Source: Muscardinus avellanarius
Taxonomy: Eukaryota > Chordata > Mammalia > Rodentia > Gliridae
Length of the DNA: 64,000 nucleotides
Direction: 5' to 3'
Assembly (NCBI GenBank): GCA_963383645.1
Contig: OY726569.1
Span: 73,386,635 to 73,450,634 of the forward strand
Shown here: positions 24,043 to 34,871 of the stretch, piece after piece
Numbering within the stretch: the first letter of the stretch is position 1
Layout of the letters: the number at the start of each line of letters is the position of its first letter
Translations under genes and position numbers: made by a program
The notes under the pieces: generated by a model
The model's database searches: none
The model's input: only the letters and a program-made list of their open reading frames with translations
What the model was told of the DNA's origin: nothing

Positions 24043-24227
24043 AGCTAGGCATGGTAAAAAATGCCTATAAGTCCAGTACTTGGGAGACTGAGACAGGAGG
24101 ATCACAGGTTCAAGACCAGCCTTAGCAACTTAGACTTTCAGCAATCTAGCAAGACCCTCCTTTGAAACAAAAATAAAAAGGGCTGGGACTATAACTCAAA
24201 GGTAGAATGCCCCTGGATTCAACTCCT

Positions 24228-24232
<5 letters not shown>
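24043..24232 (+). mobile_element. B1-dID SINE
   Basis: Older dimer. ACCTGTTCC just upstream and ACCTGCTCC just after the CA repeat are the probable target-site duplication. Confidence 0.87.

Positions 24233-24271
<39 letters not shown>
24233..24271 (+). repeat. (CA)n microsatellite
   Basis: CA tract forming the tail of the preceding SINE. Confidence 0.96.
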
Positions 24272-24273
<2 letters not shown>

Positions 24274-24792
24274 GCTCCATCTAGTTCACAACTGAGACTC
24301 AAACCTATTACCTGGCTACAAATCCAGTGCTTTTACGACATCCACTCATCTCCATTAAACTAACTAGCTTGTTAACTTTTCCCACCCATAGCCAGACACC
24401 TTTTGAAATTAAAACCTATTCGATCTTCAGAAAAATGGAAAGGCCAGTTTCACTTGTCAAGTACTACAAGCTAGAGAGAATCCCTTCCAAAAGTCGTCTG
24501 AGAAGCACAAAGATCCAGAATTCCAAAGCCAGCCAAATTTGGCTTTTTCCTCTATAAAGAGACAGTCCCTCCCTGTTGAGAACATACCCTTCCTCATTAA
24601 GCTAGTCCCATGTTTTCGAGTAACTTTTGCTTACACCACAAAATTGTCATAAACGATGGAAACACAAAGAAATGCCTTGGGGGGGGGGGGAGGCCCTGAG
24701 CCCCTGGAAGTCATTAGTCTTTCCTTTAGCAATTGCTGAGTTAAGCACCATCAATATGGTCCCCATCTTGCTCCCTTCCCCCCACACTCCCG
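24272..24792. other. unassigned sequence with 12-G run
   Basis: No repeat is recognised except a run of 12 G at 24679-24690. Confidence 0.4.

Positions 24793-24833
<41 letters not shown>
24793..24833 (+). repeat. (CA)n microsatellite
   Basis: About 20 CA units with no SINE attached. Confidence 0.96.
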
Positions 24834-25423
24834 ACTCATGGTCTGCTAGACATATGTTCAGGAGAAAGCAGGGCCATGGGGGCGGGAGAGAAGATTCACG
24901 TGTCATGAGGGAAGAGCTTGAGCTTTTGAAAAGAAGTGGGGAGAGAGAGGGCCAGAACGTGCAGCCCTGGAGTGCAACTATCCAGAGGATTTATTGCCTT
25001 TGAGTATCTCACAAGGCTTTTTATTTTAATGTATAAAAATCTGTATCTTGTGGCATTTGGGGGTGGGGGGATAGGGCAGTGAACAAGAGCCGGGAGAGGG
25101 GAAGGAAGCCAGGGGAAAGCCGGCTCCATTCGTCACGCAGCTGTGCGCCCTGCCACAAAGGACCCCAGTTGAGTAAGCGCCCAAAATATGCCTGTTATTT
25201 TTTTTTTCTGTCACAAAAAGGGGGTGGGCCTGCCGAAATGTACTATTAAAAAAAAGGAAGAAAGAAAAAAATGAAGAAAAAAAAGTCTGGTCTCTCAGCC
25301 CCAGAGGGGGAAAGGAAATAAAGAATCGGCATAGCTTCTTGGGCTTTTCTAATCCTCTCTCCCCAAATTATTTTTAAAAGAAAAAGTCCTCAGACACCCA
25401 CGGAGGCCTGTGCCGTTCAGATC
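24834..25423. other. unassigned, repeat-free sequence
   Basis: Contains runs of A, T and G (25025-25290) and TTCGTCACGCAGC near 25128. No repeat is recognised, and conservation would have to be tested. Confidence 0.35.
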
Positions 25424-26155
25424 TTGAGTCCTTTGCAGCTACACGCTGCCCAGGTGTGGACAGGGCAGGGGCCACAGGGCGGGAGAGGGAAAGGGAAGAG
25501 GGACAGAAAGGGGACCGGGAGATTGGGCAAGCCTTTTGAGGCCCTTCAGCGCGTGGCTCCACGGTTCCACAGGAGCCCCGTGGCAGCAGGTCCAAGTCCA
25601 CAAGTGTGGCATGCGTGTGGCAGGGGCAGCTGGCTGCCCCCTAAGCTTTTCTGGTGGCCTCTGGAAAACCAGCTCTGTCTCAGGCCTCCCCCTTCCGGTG
25701 TGGCTTGGGCCATGCATGGAAGGACAAGGACTAGTGTCCTGTCCAGGGGTATCTGGCTCCAGGGCAGAGGCTGGAGAACAGAAGCCAGAGAGGGGCAGGT
25801 TGCTCAGAGCTGCCTACATCCTCAAACACTGTCCTGGATTGACTTTCCAAAACCCCTGGGCCACAGGGTCCCAGTGGGGAAACTGAGGCACGCCAAAAAA
25901 AGGAGTTCTGAAACTTTGTCCAGTTGCTGCCTCTGTCCCATGCTCCTGGTCCCCTCAGAACCAGACATAAGGGTGGAGGTCAGCCCAAGCAGAGAGCTCT
26001 TGGAAAGTCATGCTGTCCCTCCTGCTAACATTCTGATCCAGTCAGAGCTGCCGCTGAGGAAGAGGGCTTTCTGTGCCCAACTGACCATAAGTCAAGCAGG
26101 AAGCCTTCTAAAGAAAGAGAACAGGGCCGCCAGGCGTGGTGGTGCACACCTGTAA
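25424..26155 (+). other. longest open frame in the window, 243 codons, doubtful
   Basis: The frame starts at an ATG in a GC-rich, repeat-free stretch and its last codons run into the SINE at 26118. I recognise no domain, signal peptide or membrane segment. Composition is biased towards Pro, Gly, Ser, Arg and Leu, as expected when GC-rich noncoding DNA is translated. I consider it a chance frame, although the possibility of an unannotated transcript is open. Confidence 0.1.
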
Positions 26156-26232
26156 TCCCAGTACGTCGGAGGTTGAGACAGCAGGACAGGTTTTAAGGCC
26201 AGCCTCAGCAACTTAGCAAGACCCTGTGTCGG
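26118..26232 (+). mobile_element. B1 half of a SINE, no ID half
   Basis: CCAGGCGTGGTGGTGCACACC through CAACTTAGCAAGACCCTGTG. The sequence stops at the linker and Tigger sequence follows. Confidence 0.8.
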
Positions 26233-26244
26233 TAGGTTATTTTT

Positions 26245-26707
26245 GTCCTGTGCAAGCATCCTAGGATGGACTTATACAAACCCGAGAGAATGTGTCAGTC
26301 ACTCAATGTAGCCTTTTGATGCCATTAAGACACCGGAAATGCAAGATGCACATGGCTGCTGTTGGTATAACATGGCATGCTGTTATACAATAAACTCTTT
26401 TTTATAAGTAGAAGGCGTGAGTTCTAAAAGAACAATAAAACATATGGCAGAAAATGATAAATACATAAGCCAGCCACATATCGCTTATTATCTAGTATCA
26501 TTTGGTGCACATAACTGCGTGTGCTATACTTTTGTACAACTGGCTGCACAGTGGGTTTATTGGCACCAGCATCACCACACACGTGAGTAACAATTGCGCT
26601 ACACATTACAACAGCCATAATGTCACTAGCTGAGAGGATTTTTTCAGTTCCCTTATAACGTTATAGACCAACACTGACCCGAACCTTGTTATACAGCACA
26701 GAACTAT
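26245..26707 (-). mobile_element. Tigger-family DNA transposon (MER8/Tigger3-4-like)
   Basis: CTAGGATGGACTTATACAAACC, CATGGCTGCTGTTGG, GTGGGTTTATTGGCACCAGC, TAATGTCACTAGC and the end GAACCTTGTTATACAGCAC follow the 3' region of a Tigger element in reverse. It shares family with the copy at 21705-21900, which is on the other strand. No intact transposase frame is visible. Confidence 0.7.
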
Positions 26708-26717
26708 TTTAACTGAA

Positions 26718-26800
26718 GCTTCTATAGGCCTGCCACCTACACGGTCCTGGGAATTCAACAGCAAACAATGCATAGTCCCTTTCTACACATGAAGCCTGGA
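26718..26800 (-). mobile_element. L2 LINE 3' end, partial
   Basis: GGAATTCAACAGCAAACAATGC and CATAGTCCCTTTCTACACATG fit the reverse of the L2 3' end. Confidence 0.4.
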
Positions 26801-26944
26801 CAAACTTTTCCATTCCTTCTGCATTCCTTCTTTCCTTTCTTTTTTCTTGAGTTTCCTGATGCCAGGTCCTTGGATGGGTGAGCCAAGAATAGGAAGGGGG
26901 GGATAAATACATCAAAAAATAATACACACACTCAACATTAAAAA

Positions 26945-27054
26945 ATATATGTATATATGTATATATGTATATATGTATATGCGTGTGTATATATATATGT
27001 ATATATGTATATGCGTGTGTATATAAATATATATATATAAATATATATATAAAT
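26945..27054 (+). repeat. (TATATG)n / TA-rich satellite
   Basis: Alternating purine-pyrimidine sequence. GTATATGCGTGTGTATAT is present twice, so a larger unit has been duplicated. ORFs crossing it are Tyr/Ile artefacts. Confidence 0.95.
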
Positions 27055-28319
27055 ACTAATGCTAGTATTTCCAAAATGCTTATAGGCAGGGAACAGCCCC
27101 TTAGCAACCTGATCGTAATGAAAATTCCACAAGGGCCTCTGGAATTTACTCTGTCAGACATTCCAGCTGATCAGGAGAGGGAAAGTCCTCAGACCATCTT
27201 ATAATGCACAAACTTTGCTAATATTAATGCTAATGCATACCACCTAGTTCCTACCCACTATGGAACCGGCTTGAAGTACCTGGGGGCTGTCATCTTCCTC
27301 TGGGCTCAGCCCCTTCTTGAGAAGAATCCTTCATCTAACCCCCAAGTTGAGATCAACACTGTCAACACAGGCTCTTTGATGGGTGTTCAAGGTGACAGGC
27401 CTAGTACATGACCACAGCCCAGCCACGGGTGGGGAGGTCACGGGGGCGCCCACGCCCACACAGCGTTTCCTTTGTGATAGCAGTGACACCTGAGTCTCTG
27501 AGCGTGGAGCCACCATTCAGGCTCCTACCCTCCTCGTGTCCCGTCAGGGCTGAGGGCAGGTCCTCATGGCAGAGAAGCCTCCACTTCCTCCCAGCTCCAG
27601 GCAAGTCCCTGCCGTGCAAGAGGTTGGCCAGCAGGCACCGAGGTGACCAGGTTGACCCCTCGTAGCCCTTTGATTTTTCAAAGTTGATGTGCATGCCTGC
27701 TAGGTACACCTTTCAAGCAGCTGACTGACATGCCAGGAGGTCTCTGATCAGAGGGGAGACTCAAGGGTTGCTGAAATGACCCACTAGCTCTGCCCCTGGG
27801 GCTTGGGGGACGCCCCTCCAGCCCCCGTCAGCAAGAAGCCTTTGGCTGAATGGTGCAGAGCTGAATCCCAGAGGGTGAAGTTCTGTACTACAAACTTCGT
27901 TCCAAAAGAGGGGCGAGATGGGGGCTTCTTTACCTGCCAGGACCTCCCTGGCCTGAGCCCCAGGCTGTGCTTAGAAACGAAGCCTGGCGATGTTTAGCGA
28001 TCATGCGGACAGACGGAAAGCAAGTAGGAGAGGAATTCTCTCTGGCCCTTCAAAGCCCAGTCGCTAGCCCCTGACCTGGCGCCACCAGGTCTGTTCTGGG
28101 GGTGGTGTGAGGAGGGCCTTGAGTGGGGGAAGCGTTAGTTAGCCTGACAAAGCACTTACTGACCAAGGAAAATCAACTTCAGGTGCAGCAGCAGGAAAGG
28201 TCTGCTACCAAGAATGTCTGGGGTTTTGAGGCACTGGAAAAGATTGCCTAATAATGCAGTGGGCTCCCTTCCCTGGAAATATCTGAAAATAGGAGAAGTC
28301 CTCTCTGGTCTTGGATGGT
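27055..28319. other. unassigned sequence
   Basis: No repeat or gene is recognised. Confidence 0.4.
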
Positions 28320-28401
28320 GCGGCGGCGCCCGAGGTGAGAGATGATTGCGGCAGCCCACAGAGAAGGCTCGCCAGCGACTCTGCCCTGTGCGATGGCGGG
28401 T
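28320..28401. other. CpG-dense patch
   Basis: Nine CpG sites lie in about 80 bases outside any recognised SINE, starting CGGCGGCGCCCGAGG. It is too short for a CpG island. Confidence 0.5.
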
Positions 28402-28440
28402 TTTCACACCAAGGAAAAAAATGTTCCCAGGGTGGCAGAA

Positions 28441-28985
28441 TATACACAACATAAAATTGGCCCTTTTCACCACCTTTAAGTACACCTTTCTATATCGTTA
28501 AGTACATTTACATAGTTCTGCCACCATCACCAAACATCCATCTCCAGAATTTCCTCATCTTCCCAAACTATAGCTTTGTACCCATTAAATATAAGCTCCC
28601 CATTCTGCCCTCCCCTCCCCTCCCGCCCGCCTCTGGCCACCACCTTTCCACTTGGTGTCTATGACTTTGACTAAGTATCTCACGTAAGTGACATCATACA
28701 GCATTTGTCCTTTTGTGACTGGTTAGTTTCACTTAGCAGAATGGCATAGAGTAGTATGTATCTGAATCACTCTAAAGTTGAATAATATTCCATTGTGTGT
28801 ATATATATGTGTGCATACATGCATATATACATATATATTAATATACATATATTCTACTCATTCTTCTGTTAGACACTTGGGTAGCTTCCAACCTCTTGGC
28901 TAGTGTGAATAATGCTGCTGTGAACCTGGTTTTGCAAGTATGCCTCTGCTTTCAGTTCTTTAAGTGGTATTGCACAAAGAAAAAA
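28441..28985 (-). mobile_element. old L1 (L1M) 3' fragment
   Basis: ACATAAAATTGGCCCTTTTC, TTTCACTTAGCAGAATGG, GAATAATATTCCATTG, GACACTTGGGTAGCTTCCAA and GTGAATAATGCTGCTGTGAA appear in the order of the L1M 3' region read antisense. A TA-rich expansion lies at 28795-28850. Confidence 0.85.
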
Positions 28986-29059
28986 AATGTTTTAAGATAA
29001 AAGCACTATGCCCCGGGAGAAAAGATGTCAAATACCTTCACATAAAGATCCAATAGAGA

Positions 29060-29222
29060 GGACAGACACCTGAAAAACCTGAACTACAATAATACTAGGT
29101 AAGAGGTGCTAGGTGCTAAGGAAACCTGGAAGAGGGAGCCTGTTGGTTCCCAGAGCAACCAGAGAAGGCTTCATAGAGGAGATGAAATTTGAGCTGGAAT
29201 CTGAGGGGTGACTAGGAGTTTG
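29060..29222. mobile_element. possible ancient repeat (L2-associated type)
   Basis: GAAGGCTTCATAGAGGAGATG and AATTTGAGCTGGAATCTGA are familiar from an old mammalian repeat that often follows L2 ends; 35050-35276 has similar wording. I cannot name it firmly. Confidence 0.35.
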
Positions 29223-29427
29223 CCTGGTAGGAAAAAGAGAGGAAGAATAGGAGAAAGAAGAAGGAGGAAGAGGAGGAGCAGGAGGAGGAAGAGGAGGAGC
29301 AGGAGGAGGAGGGGGGAGGAAGAGGAGAACAAGGAGACGGAGGAAAAGGAAGAGAAGAGGAGGAGGAGGAAGAGGAGGAGAAAAAGAAGCAGAAGAAGGA
29401 GGAGGAAAAGAAATAATCCTTTAAAAG
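29223..29427 (+). repeat. polypurine (GGA/GAA) tract
   Basis: About 200 bases are almost entirely A and G on the plus strand. The Arg/Glu/Lys-rich 76-codon frame here is a by-product. Confidence 0.95.
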
Positions 29428-29445
29428 AAAAAGTGTAGAAAACTG

Positions 29446-29592
29446 AAAGTTCAAGGCCAGCCTCAGCTACTTAGTGAGGCCCTTACAACTTAGTGAAACC
29501 CTGTTTCAAAATAAAGAATAAAAAATAGGACTTGGGGTGTAGTATAGATATAGAATGCCCCTGGATTCATTCCCAATACCACTCACAAAAAA
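29446..29592 (+). mobile_element. 5'-truncated B1-dID SINE
   Basis: Starts in mid-B1 (GTTCAAGGCCAGCCTCAGC) right after the polypurine tract and ends CATTCCCAATACC plus an A-rich tail. Confidence 0.85.
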
Positions 29593-29661
29593 ATGCAGAT
29601 AAATGTAAAATGCATATTTAGCAAATTACTGGTAGGAATTCCCCTCCAGTCATCTGTTATC

Positions 29662-29662
<1 letters not shown>

Positions 29663-29702
<40 letters not shown>
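29663..29702 (+). repeat. (CA)n microsatellite
   Basis: About 20 CA units. Confidence 0.96.
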
Positions 29703-29704
<2 letters not shown>

Positions 29705-29849
29705 AAAGAGTTTGTCCAAAAATCATGTCACTAATGCTTATAAGCCTTATAAACCGGAAGCAGCCTATATGCCCATCCCTAGGGTCCTGGTTAATCAAAC
29801 TACAGCCTTACCATGGATTCATTTGTAACCATTAAAAAGAGTGAAGGAG

Positions 29850-30038
29850 CCAGGGGCAGTGGCACATGCCTGCAATCCTAGCTACTCAGGAGGCTGAGGC
29901 AGGAGGATGGTAGGTTCAAAGGCAGCTTGGGCAACTTAGCAAGATCCTGTCTCAAAATAAAAAATTAAAAGGGCCGAAGATGTAGCTCAGTGTGAGAGAA
30001 ACCCTGGGTCCCATCACTAGTATCACACATGCACACAC
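29850..30038 (+). mobile_element. old B1-dID SINE
   Basis: Diverged dimer from GCCAGGGGCAGTGGC to CCCATCACTAGTATC. AGTGAAGGAG before and AAGGAGTAAAGG after suggest a decayed target-site duplication. Confidence 0.82.
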
Positions 30039-31235
30039 ATTCACAAGGAGTAAAGGGATTCTCAAGGTATTTATATATATGGCAAGAATTCCAGACTTAT
30101 TTTAATTAAAAAGAAAAGATGTCCATCCCAACCCCAGAAATATACACAGGAAACTGTTAACAGTCACTACCTTTGAAAGGAGCAACTGTAGTTTAAGGGT
30201 AGAGAAACTAAAGTTTCACATTATACCTTCTTAATGTCTTTTTCTTTTTTTAAAGTTATGTGCATGTGTTGCATTAAAAGAAATGTTAACAGGGCTCTCC
30301 GGGTGATGGGATGATGGGACATTTTTATAATTTTTATGCTTTCCTTATTTAAAATATTTTAAAGAGGAAAGCAGCTATTTTTCTGGAATTGTTTAGTCCC
30401 AATGGCTCCTAAAAGTAGAGAGGTGGCGTCAAGTTTAAAGGGCCAGCCCTGAGGAGTGTCTCTTGGTAGGAGTCCTTGAAGACAGCATGGTGTCTTCTGG
30501 CAGGAGATGCTGAGAGGCAGTTAAGGAGAGAGCCAGGCCAAAAGCTGAGGGCCAGAGGCGGTGGGGAGGCTCCCAGAAAGCCGGGACGCTGTCCAGGGCA
30601 CCCACCCCCACCTCGTGGGCACACTTCTCTACTTAGGCACCCACATCTCAGGACAGAAACCCAGCCACACAGGGTTAACCCTTGCGCTTTGCTTCACTGA
30701 GCAGGAGGGGCGGGGTGAGAGCTGAGGGGCCTAGCCCAGCCCCAGCTCCAGGCAGCATTAATAAAATGCAGGTGTTTGTATAGTTGCTTTAGAGAGGAGG
30801 GAAGAGAGGGCGTCTCTGCCTCTGCCGCAGCCAGCGTAATGTAATGAAGGAGATGAGGGCGGTAGGGGAGGATGCCTGCAAGTCATGAGAAAGCATTTTG
30901 CAGAGAGAGCTGGCTTCGGGGTGAAGAGGAATGCGGCGGTTTCTGGCACAGGCTGACCCTGTAGCTCCCCCTGGGTGTGTGCATGTGTGTATATGTGTGC
31001 GGGCATACAGGGCGCACACACACACACATCACCACCAGAGTTCTTTTCCCAGCACCACCTCAGATAGCCCAGAGTGTGAGTTGCACTCACTATAACCAAC
31101 ACTGCTTCTGACATCTCCTTGCCCGTGATTATCTCTACATCTTCTTCTGGACTTTATACCCTGCACCTCCATTCTGCTATCATCCCCCTTTTCTGTCGGC
31201 TTTTGGGTGAGCTCCTTCAGCTGGACTTGTCCCCT

Positions 31236-31236
<1 letters not shown>
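30039..31236. other. unassigned sequence
   Basis: AT-rich to about 30400, then GC-rich. No repeat or gene is recognised. Confidence 0.4.

Positions 31237-31280
<44 letters not shown>
31237..31280 (+). repeat. (GT)n microsatellite
   Basis: About 22 GT units, the reverse-strand tail of the adjacent SINE. Confidence 0.96.
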
Positions 31281-31286
<6 letters not shown>

Positions 31287-31793
31287 GGACTGAACCCAGG
31301 GGTGTTCTACCTCCAAGCCACAACCCCAGCCCTATTTTGTTTTTGCTTGTCGGTTTGCTTGTGTACTCTGTGTGTGTGTGGTACTGGGGATTGAACCCAA
31401 GGGCATTCTCCTTCTGAGCTACAACCCCAGCCCTATTTTTTTTTTTTTCTCTGATCCTCCTGTCTCAGCCTCTGGAATGCTGGGATTACAAGTGTGCACC
31501 ACCATGCCCGGCTTTTATTCTTTACTTTGAAACAGGGTCTCACTAAGTTGCAGAGGGCCTCACTAAGTAGCTGAAACTGGCTGCGAACCTTCAATCTTCC
31601 TGTCTCAGGCTCCCAAGTAGTGGGATTACAAGCATGTGGCAACATGCCCAGTTTGTTTCTTATTTTGAAACAGAGTCTCACTGAGTTGCTGAGGGTCTCA
31701 TTAAGTTGCCGAGACTGGCCATGAACCTGCAATCCTCCTGTCTCAGCCTCACAAATTCTGGGCTTATAGGCATGCAGTGTCACACCTGGCCCC
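31281..31793 (-). mobile_element. stack of partial B1-dID SINEs
   Basis: In order on the minus strand there are two ID halves (31281-31336, 31379-31436) and three B1-type segments (31451-31513, 31514-31653, 31656-31792), the first lacking its linker end. At least three insertions into one another are needed to explain this. Confidence 0.85.
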
Positions 31794-32210
31794 TCCTGTT
31801 TCTTATTCTCCCTTGGTTGTGCCTTCTGGCTAGTATTTTCGGAGCCTGACCCCCTTTCTTTCCACTCCCCCCTTTCCTTGTAAGCAAGGAGGGAGAACAG
31901 AACACCTTGCCCTGGGCTTTAGAGAAGGCCACTGCTCGGCGCCAGGGTCCAGCTCCTGCTCTCTTAGCGCTGGGGAAAGGCTCCAGGAGCCATCTGCGAC
32001 TCAAGGGGTAAGAGGTGCAATAAAGCCCCAAAGGAACCTCTTCTTCTTGGCCACCCCAAAGGCAAGAGAGGGAGAGGTGACTGCAAGGGAACAGCGGCTC
32101 TGCACGATCTGGGCCTATGAGGGTTCTCCGCCGCCCCCTCCACGTGGTCCAGGGAAGAGGAGGTGCAGAAAGCCTCAGTTTGCCCAAGATAAAGGAGCTT
32201 ACAGCAAGTT
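31794..32210. other. unassigned sequence
   Basis: No repeat or gene is recognised. Confidence 0.4.
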
Positions 32211-32225
32211 ACTTCTATGTTCTAT

Positions 32226-32447
32226 GTATTTATTTTTATATATTTTGTGGTACTGGGGGTGGAACACAGGGGTGTTCTACCTCCGAGAGCTACATCCCTG
32301 CCCTATTTTTTTATTCTCTATTTTGAAACAGGGTCTCACTGTGTTGCACAGGGTGTCACTAGGTGGCTGAGGCTGCCTGTGAACCACGATCCTCCCGTCT
32401 CAGCCTCCCGAATGCTGGGATTACAAGCGTGCGCCACCACGCCCGGC
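32226..32447 (-). mobile_element. B1-dID SINE
   Basis: Full reverse dimer ending GCCACCACGCCCGGC. ACTTCTATGTTCTAT (32211-32225) and ACTTCTGTGTTCTAT (32448-32462) are a 15-bp target-site duplication. Confidence 0.95.
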
Positions 32448-32462
32448 ACTTCTGTGTTCTAT

Positions 32463-33188
32463 TTAGTGTGACTCCTTGTCTGGAACCTACTAAGGGATAG
32501 GATCATAAGCATCTTCTGATGCAGGGGAGGCCTTTGGGCGACCCTAGAAGATCCCAAAGCCCTGCTCTGGTGGACATCACAGTGGAGACGTCTCCAAATA
32601 ACGTGGGTTTCCCATTCCCATGAGGAGGTGGGGAGATGTGTTAGGAATCAGGAAAGGCCCGTGCCAGGTTCTAAACTGACCCTGAGTGTCAGCCTGTGTG
32701 AAACCCCAGCCCACAGAGCCAGGACCTGTGCAGAAACAAAGCACAGCCTAACTACATGACAAACATGTTCCCCAGGATTCAGCACCCAAAGGCCAGAGGG
32801 CAGCAGGGACCGGCAGGAGCTGGTCAGCAGCCCTCCGCTCTGGCCCGATTGAAACAGGAGGGCCAAGCTCTAGAGAATCAAGTTTCTACTTTTTCAGCTC
32901 CCACCCTCTTCCTTCTACCTCCCTGCCCACCACCATGCCAGTGCATTCAGAAGCTCTAGGTAATTTCCCTTCCCTACAACGTTTCCTTGGGGCTGCTTGT
33001 CCCTGACCCTGAATTGAAGCATCCTTTTTCAAGCCCAGCATTAGGACTTGCCACCAATGGGGATAACAGTGCAAAACATCCTGAAAAATCCAGGATGCAG
33101 GGTCCCTCGACCAGCATCAAGTGACCTCAGGGCCCCTCAGTCCCCACAGCCAGCCTCCCTCTCCTGGGAGTGGGATGGAGAAAATCTG
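32463..33188. other. unassigned sequence
   Basis: No repeat or gene is recognised. Confidence 0.4.
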
Positions 33189-33213
33189 CGCACACACACA
33201 CACACACACACAC
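33189..33213 (+). repeat. short (CA)n microsatellite
   Basis: About 12 CA units. Confidence 0.95.
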
Positions 33214-33229
33214 CCCATCTGAAAATCAT

Positions 33230-33970
33230 ATGTAGACTTCACGGCTTTATTCCTCGGGCCCGCCCTGTGACGGAGGTGGATGAGCAGCAGATGTTTCTAA
33301 TGAGGACCCAGACCCAGCCGGAGGTAACAGGCCAGCCGTACATCCCTGAGACCCATGAAGGGGCCACAGCCCCCAGACCTCTGAAAACACAAGCTGCCCA
33401 ATGAATGGGACCCACAGGCACTTGCTTTCTCAGCTTCTTTCAGGAAATTGCCAAGTTAGCCCTTGGCTTTCTCCTATCCAGCGCCAGGCCTGTTCCCATA
33501 GCAACCGCCTCCCCATCCTCCAGAGCCTCTCCCCCGTGCTGCCCGCCCCCTCCTCTCCACCTCGTCTCATCTGTCTGGGTGGGAACCAGGATTAGAGTTC
33601 AGTGGGGCGGGGGACGCTTTTCCCATGGGCTGCTTTGCCTCCGTGATTCCTTTGCGGCTGCCGGCTCCTGGCCCAGGCTTTTCAAGTCCCCAGACTTAAT
33701 GACCGGCCCTGGGTTTCCTCCTCTTCTCTTTTTCTGCCTCCAATAAAGCCAGAGAATTAACCCAGGTTTTAAGTGCCCTGGTTCCAAGCTGCATATCAAA
33801 GGGGGCTTCCCGAGCTACTTCTGCATTTCAAAGAGGTTGATTTATCACTTTCACATAAACCAGCACATTTTGGGGTAAGAGTTTTACTCAGAGGTCAAAC
33901 TCTGGAAAAACAAATGAATCCCCATTTACCCCCTCCTGGGGTCCTGTGGGCTATTAGTATATAAACTGCC
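33230..33970. promoter_or_regulatory. candidate noncoding regulatory region (speculative)
   Basis: A repeat-free block includes GATTTATCACTTTC (GATA-type core, near 33840), homeobox-like TTAATGAC near 33697 and a TATATAAA at 33958-33965 preceding GC-rich sequence. The motifs are individually common. No ORF or splice pattern supports an exon. Confidence 0.2.
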
Positions 33971-34871
33971 CTAGGGAGGTGGGAAACCGGCTGCAGGGCT
34001 CTCCAGCAGCAAGGGCCCCCACTCCTGTCCTCCAAGTTCTTGCTGTAAGGAAGGGGGAGCCCTGAAGAGGGCTTCCTGCTGCTCCCCCTGGTCTCTGTGC
34101 CTGGCCCTGCCAAATCCCTTGACCTCCTCTGGGGCTCTAACCTGTGCCCTGAACACTTCAGGGGAGGGCACTCCGCCCCTGCCACTCTCCCCAGGACAGC
34201 CAGGCCCCTGTGCCCCCTGGTGCATGGCCTTCTCACTACAAAGCTTTCCTGACACTCACTAGTCAGCTGCCATAGGGCTGGGCCCGTTACCTGCACTCCC
34301 CAGCCCCCTCCTACCCTGGCAGAGAAACCTCGCCCACACCCTTCCTTCCTACCCCACCACATATACACTCGCTAACTTTCCTGACACCTGCAGTGGCAGG
34401 GGTCACACCTGCCACCCAATCTCAACTCAAACAATCTTCCTTGCTTTGCCCCACTCCCTGCTCCTCGAGGACCTCCGCCTACTCCCTCGATCCCTATATT
34501 CGGGCACTTTTCCTTCTTCCCTGTGCAGTGTACTGCACAGACTCCATTTTCCTTGCAGAAACTGAGGGTCTTCCCATGACTTAACCCAGACCGGATTCCC
34601 AGACTTTCTCAAGCATTAAGTCCCTGCCAAACACACAAGTCCCACCTTCACTGGACCAGAGAAGCCATGCGCAAGCCATTGATGCAGAAAGCCACCTTAG
34701 AAGAGGCCAGGCAGAGGCGCAGCATCTTTGAAGAACCTATCACTGAGGGGCAAGAGGGGGAGATGCTGTGCCCAAAGCCACCTCTGGACAGGGAGTCTGC
34801 ATAAGGTCTTGAGAGGCACCGCGAGGCAGTCTCCTCTTAAGCTGTGATCTCTTTCCTTCTGTCACCCTGAC
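33971..34871. other. unassigned sequence
   Basis: C-rich, no repeat or gene recognised. Confidence 0.4.

Noticed and set aside
29208..29438. 76-codon Arg/Glu/Lys-rich frame on the plus strand
   Set aside because: It is a translation of the polypurine tract and carries no independent evidence of coding.
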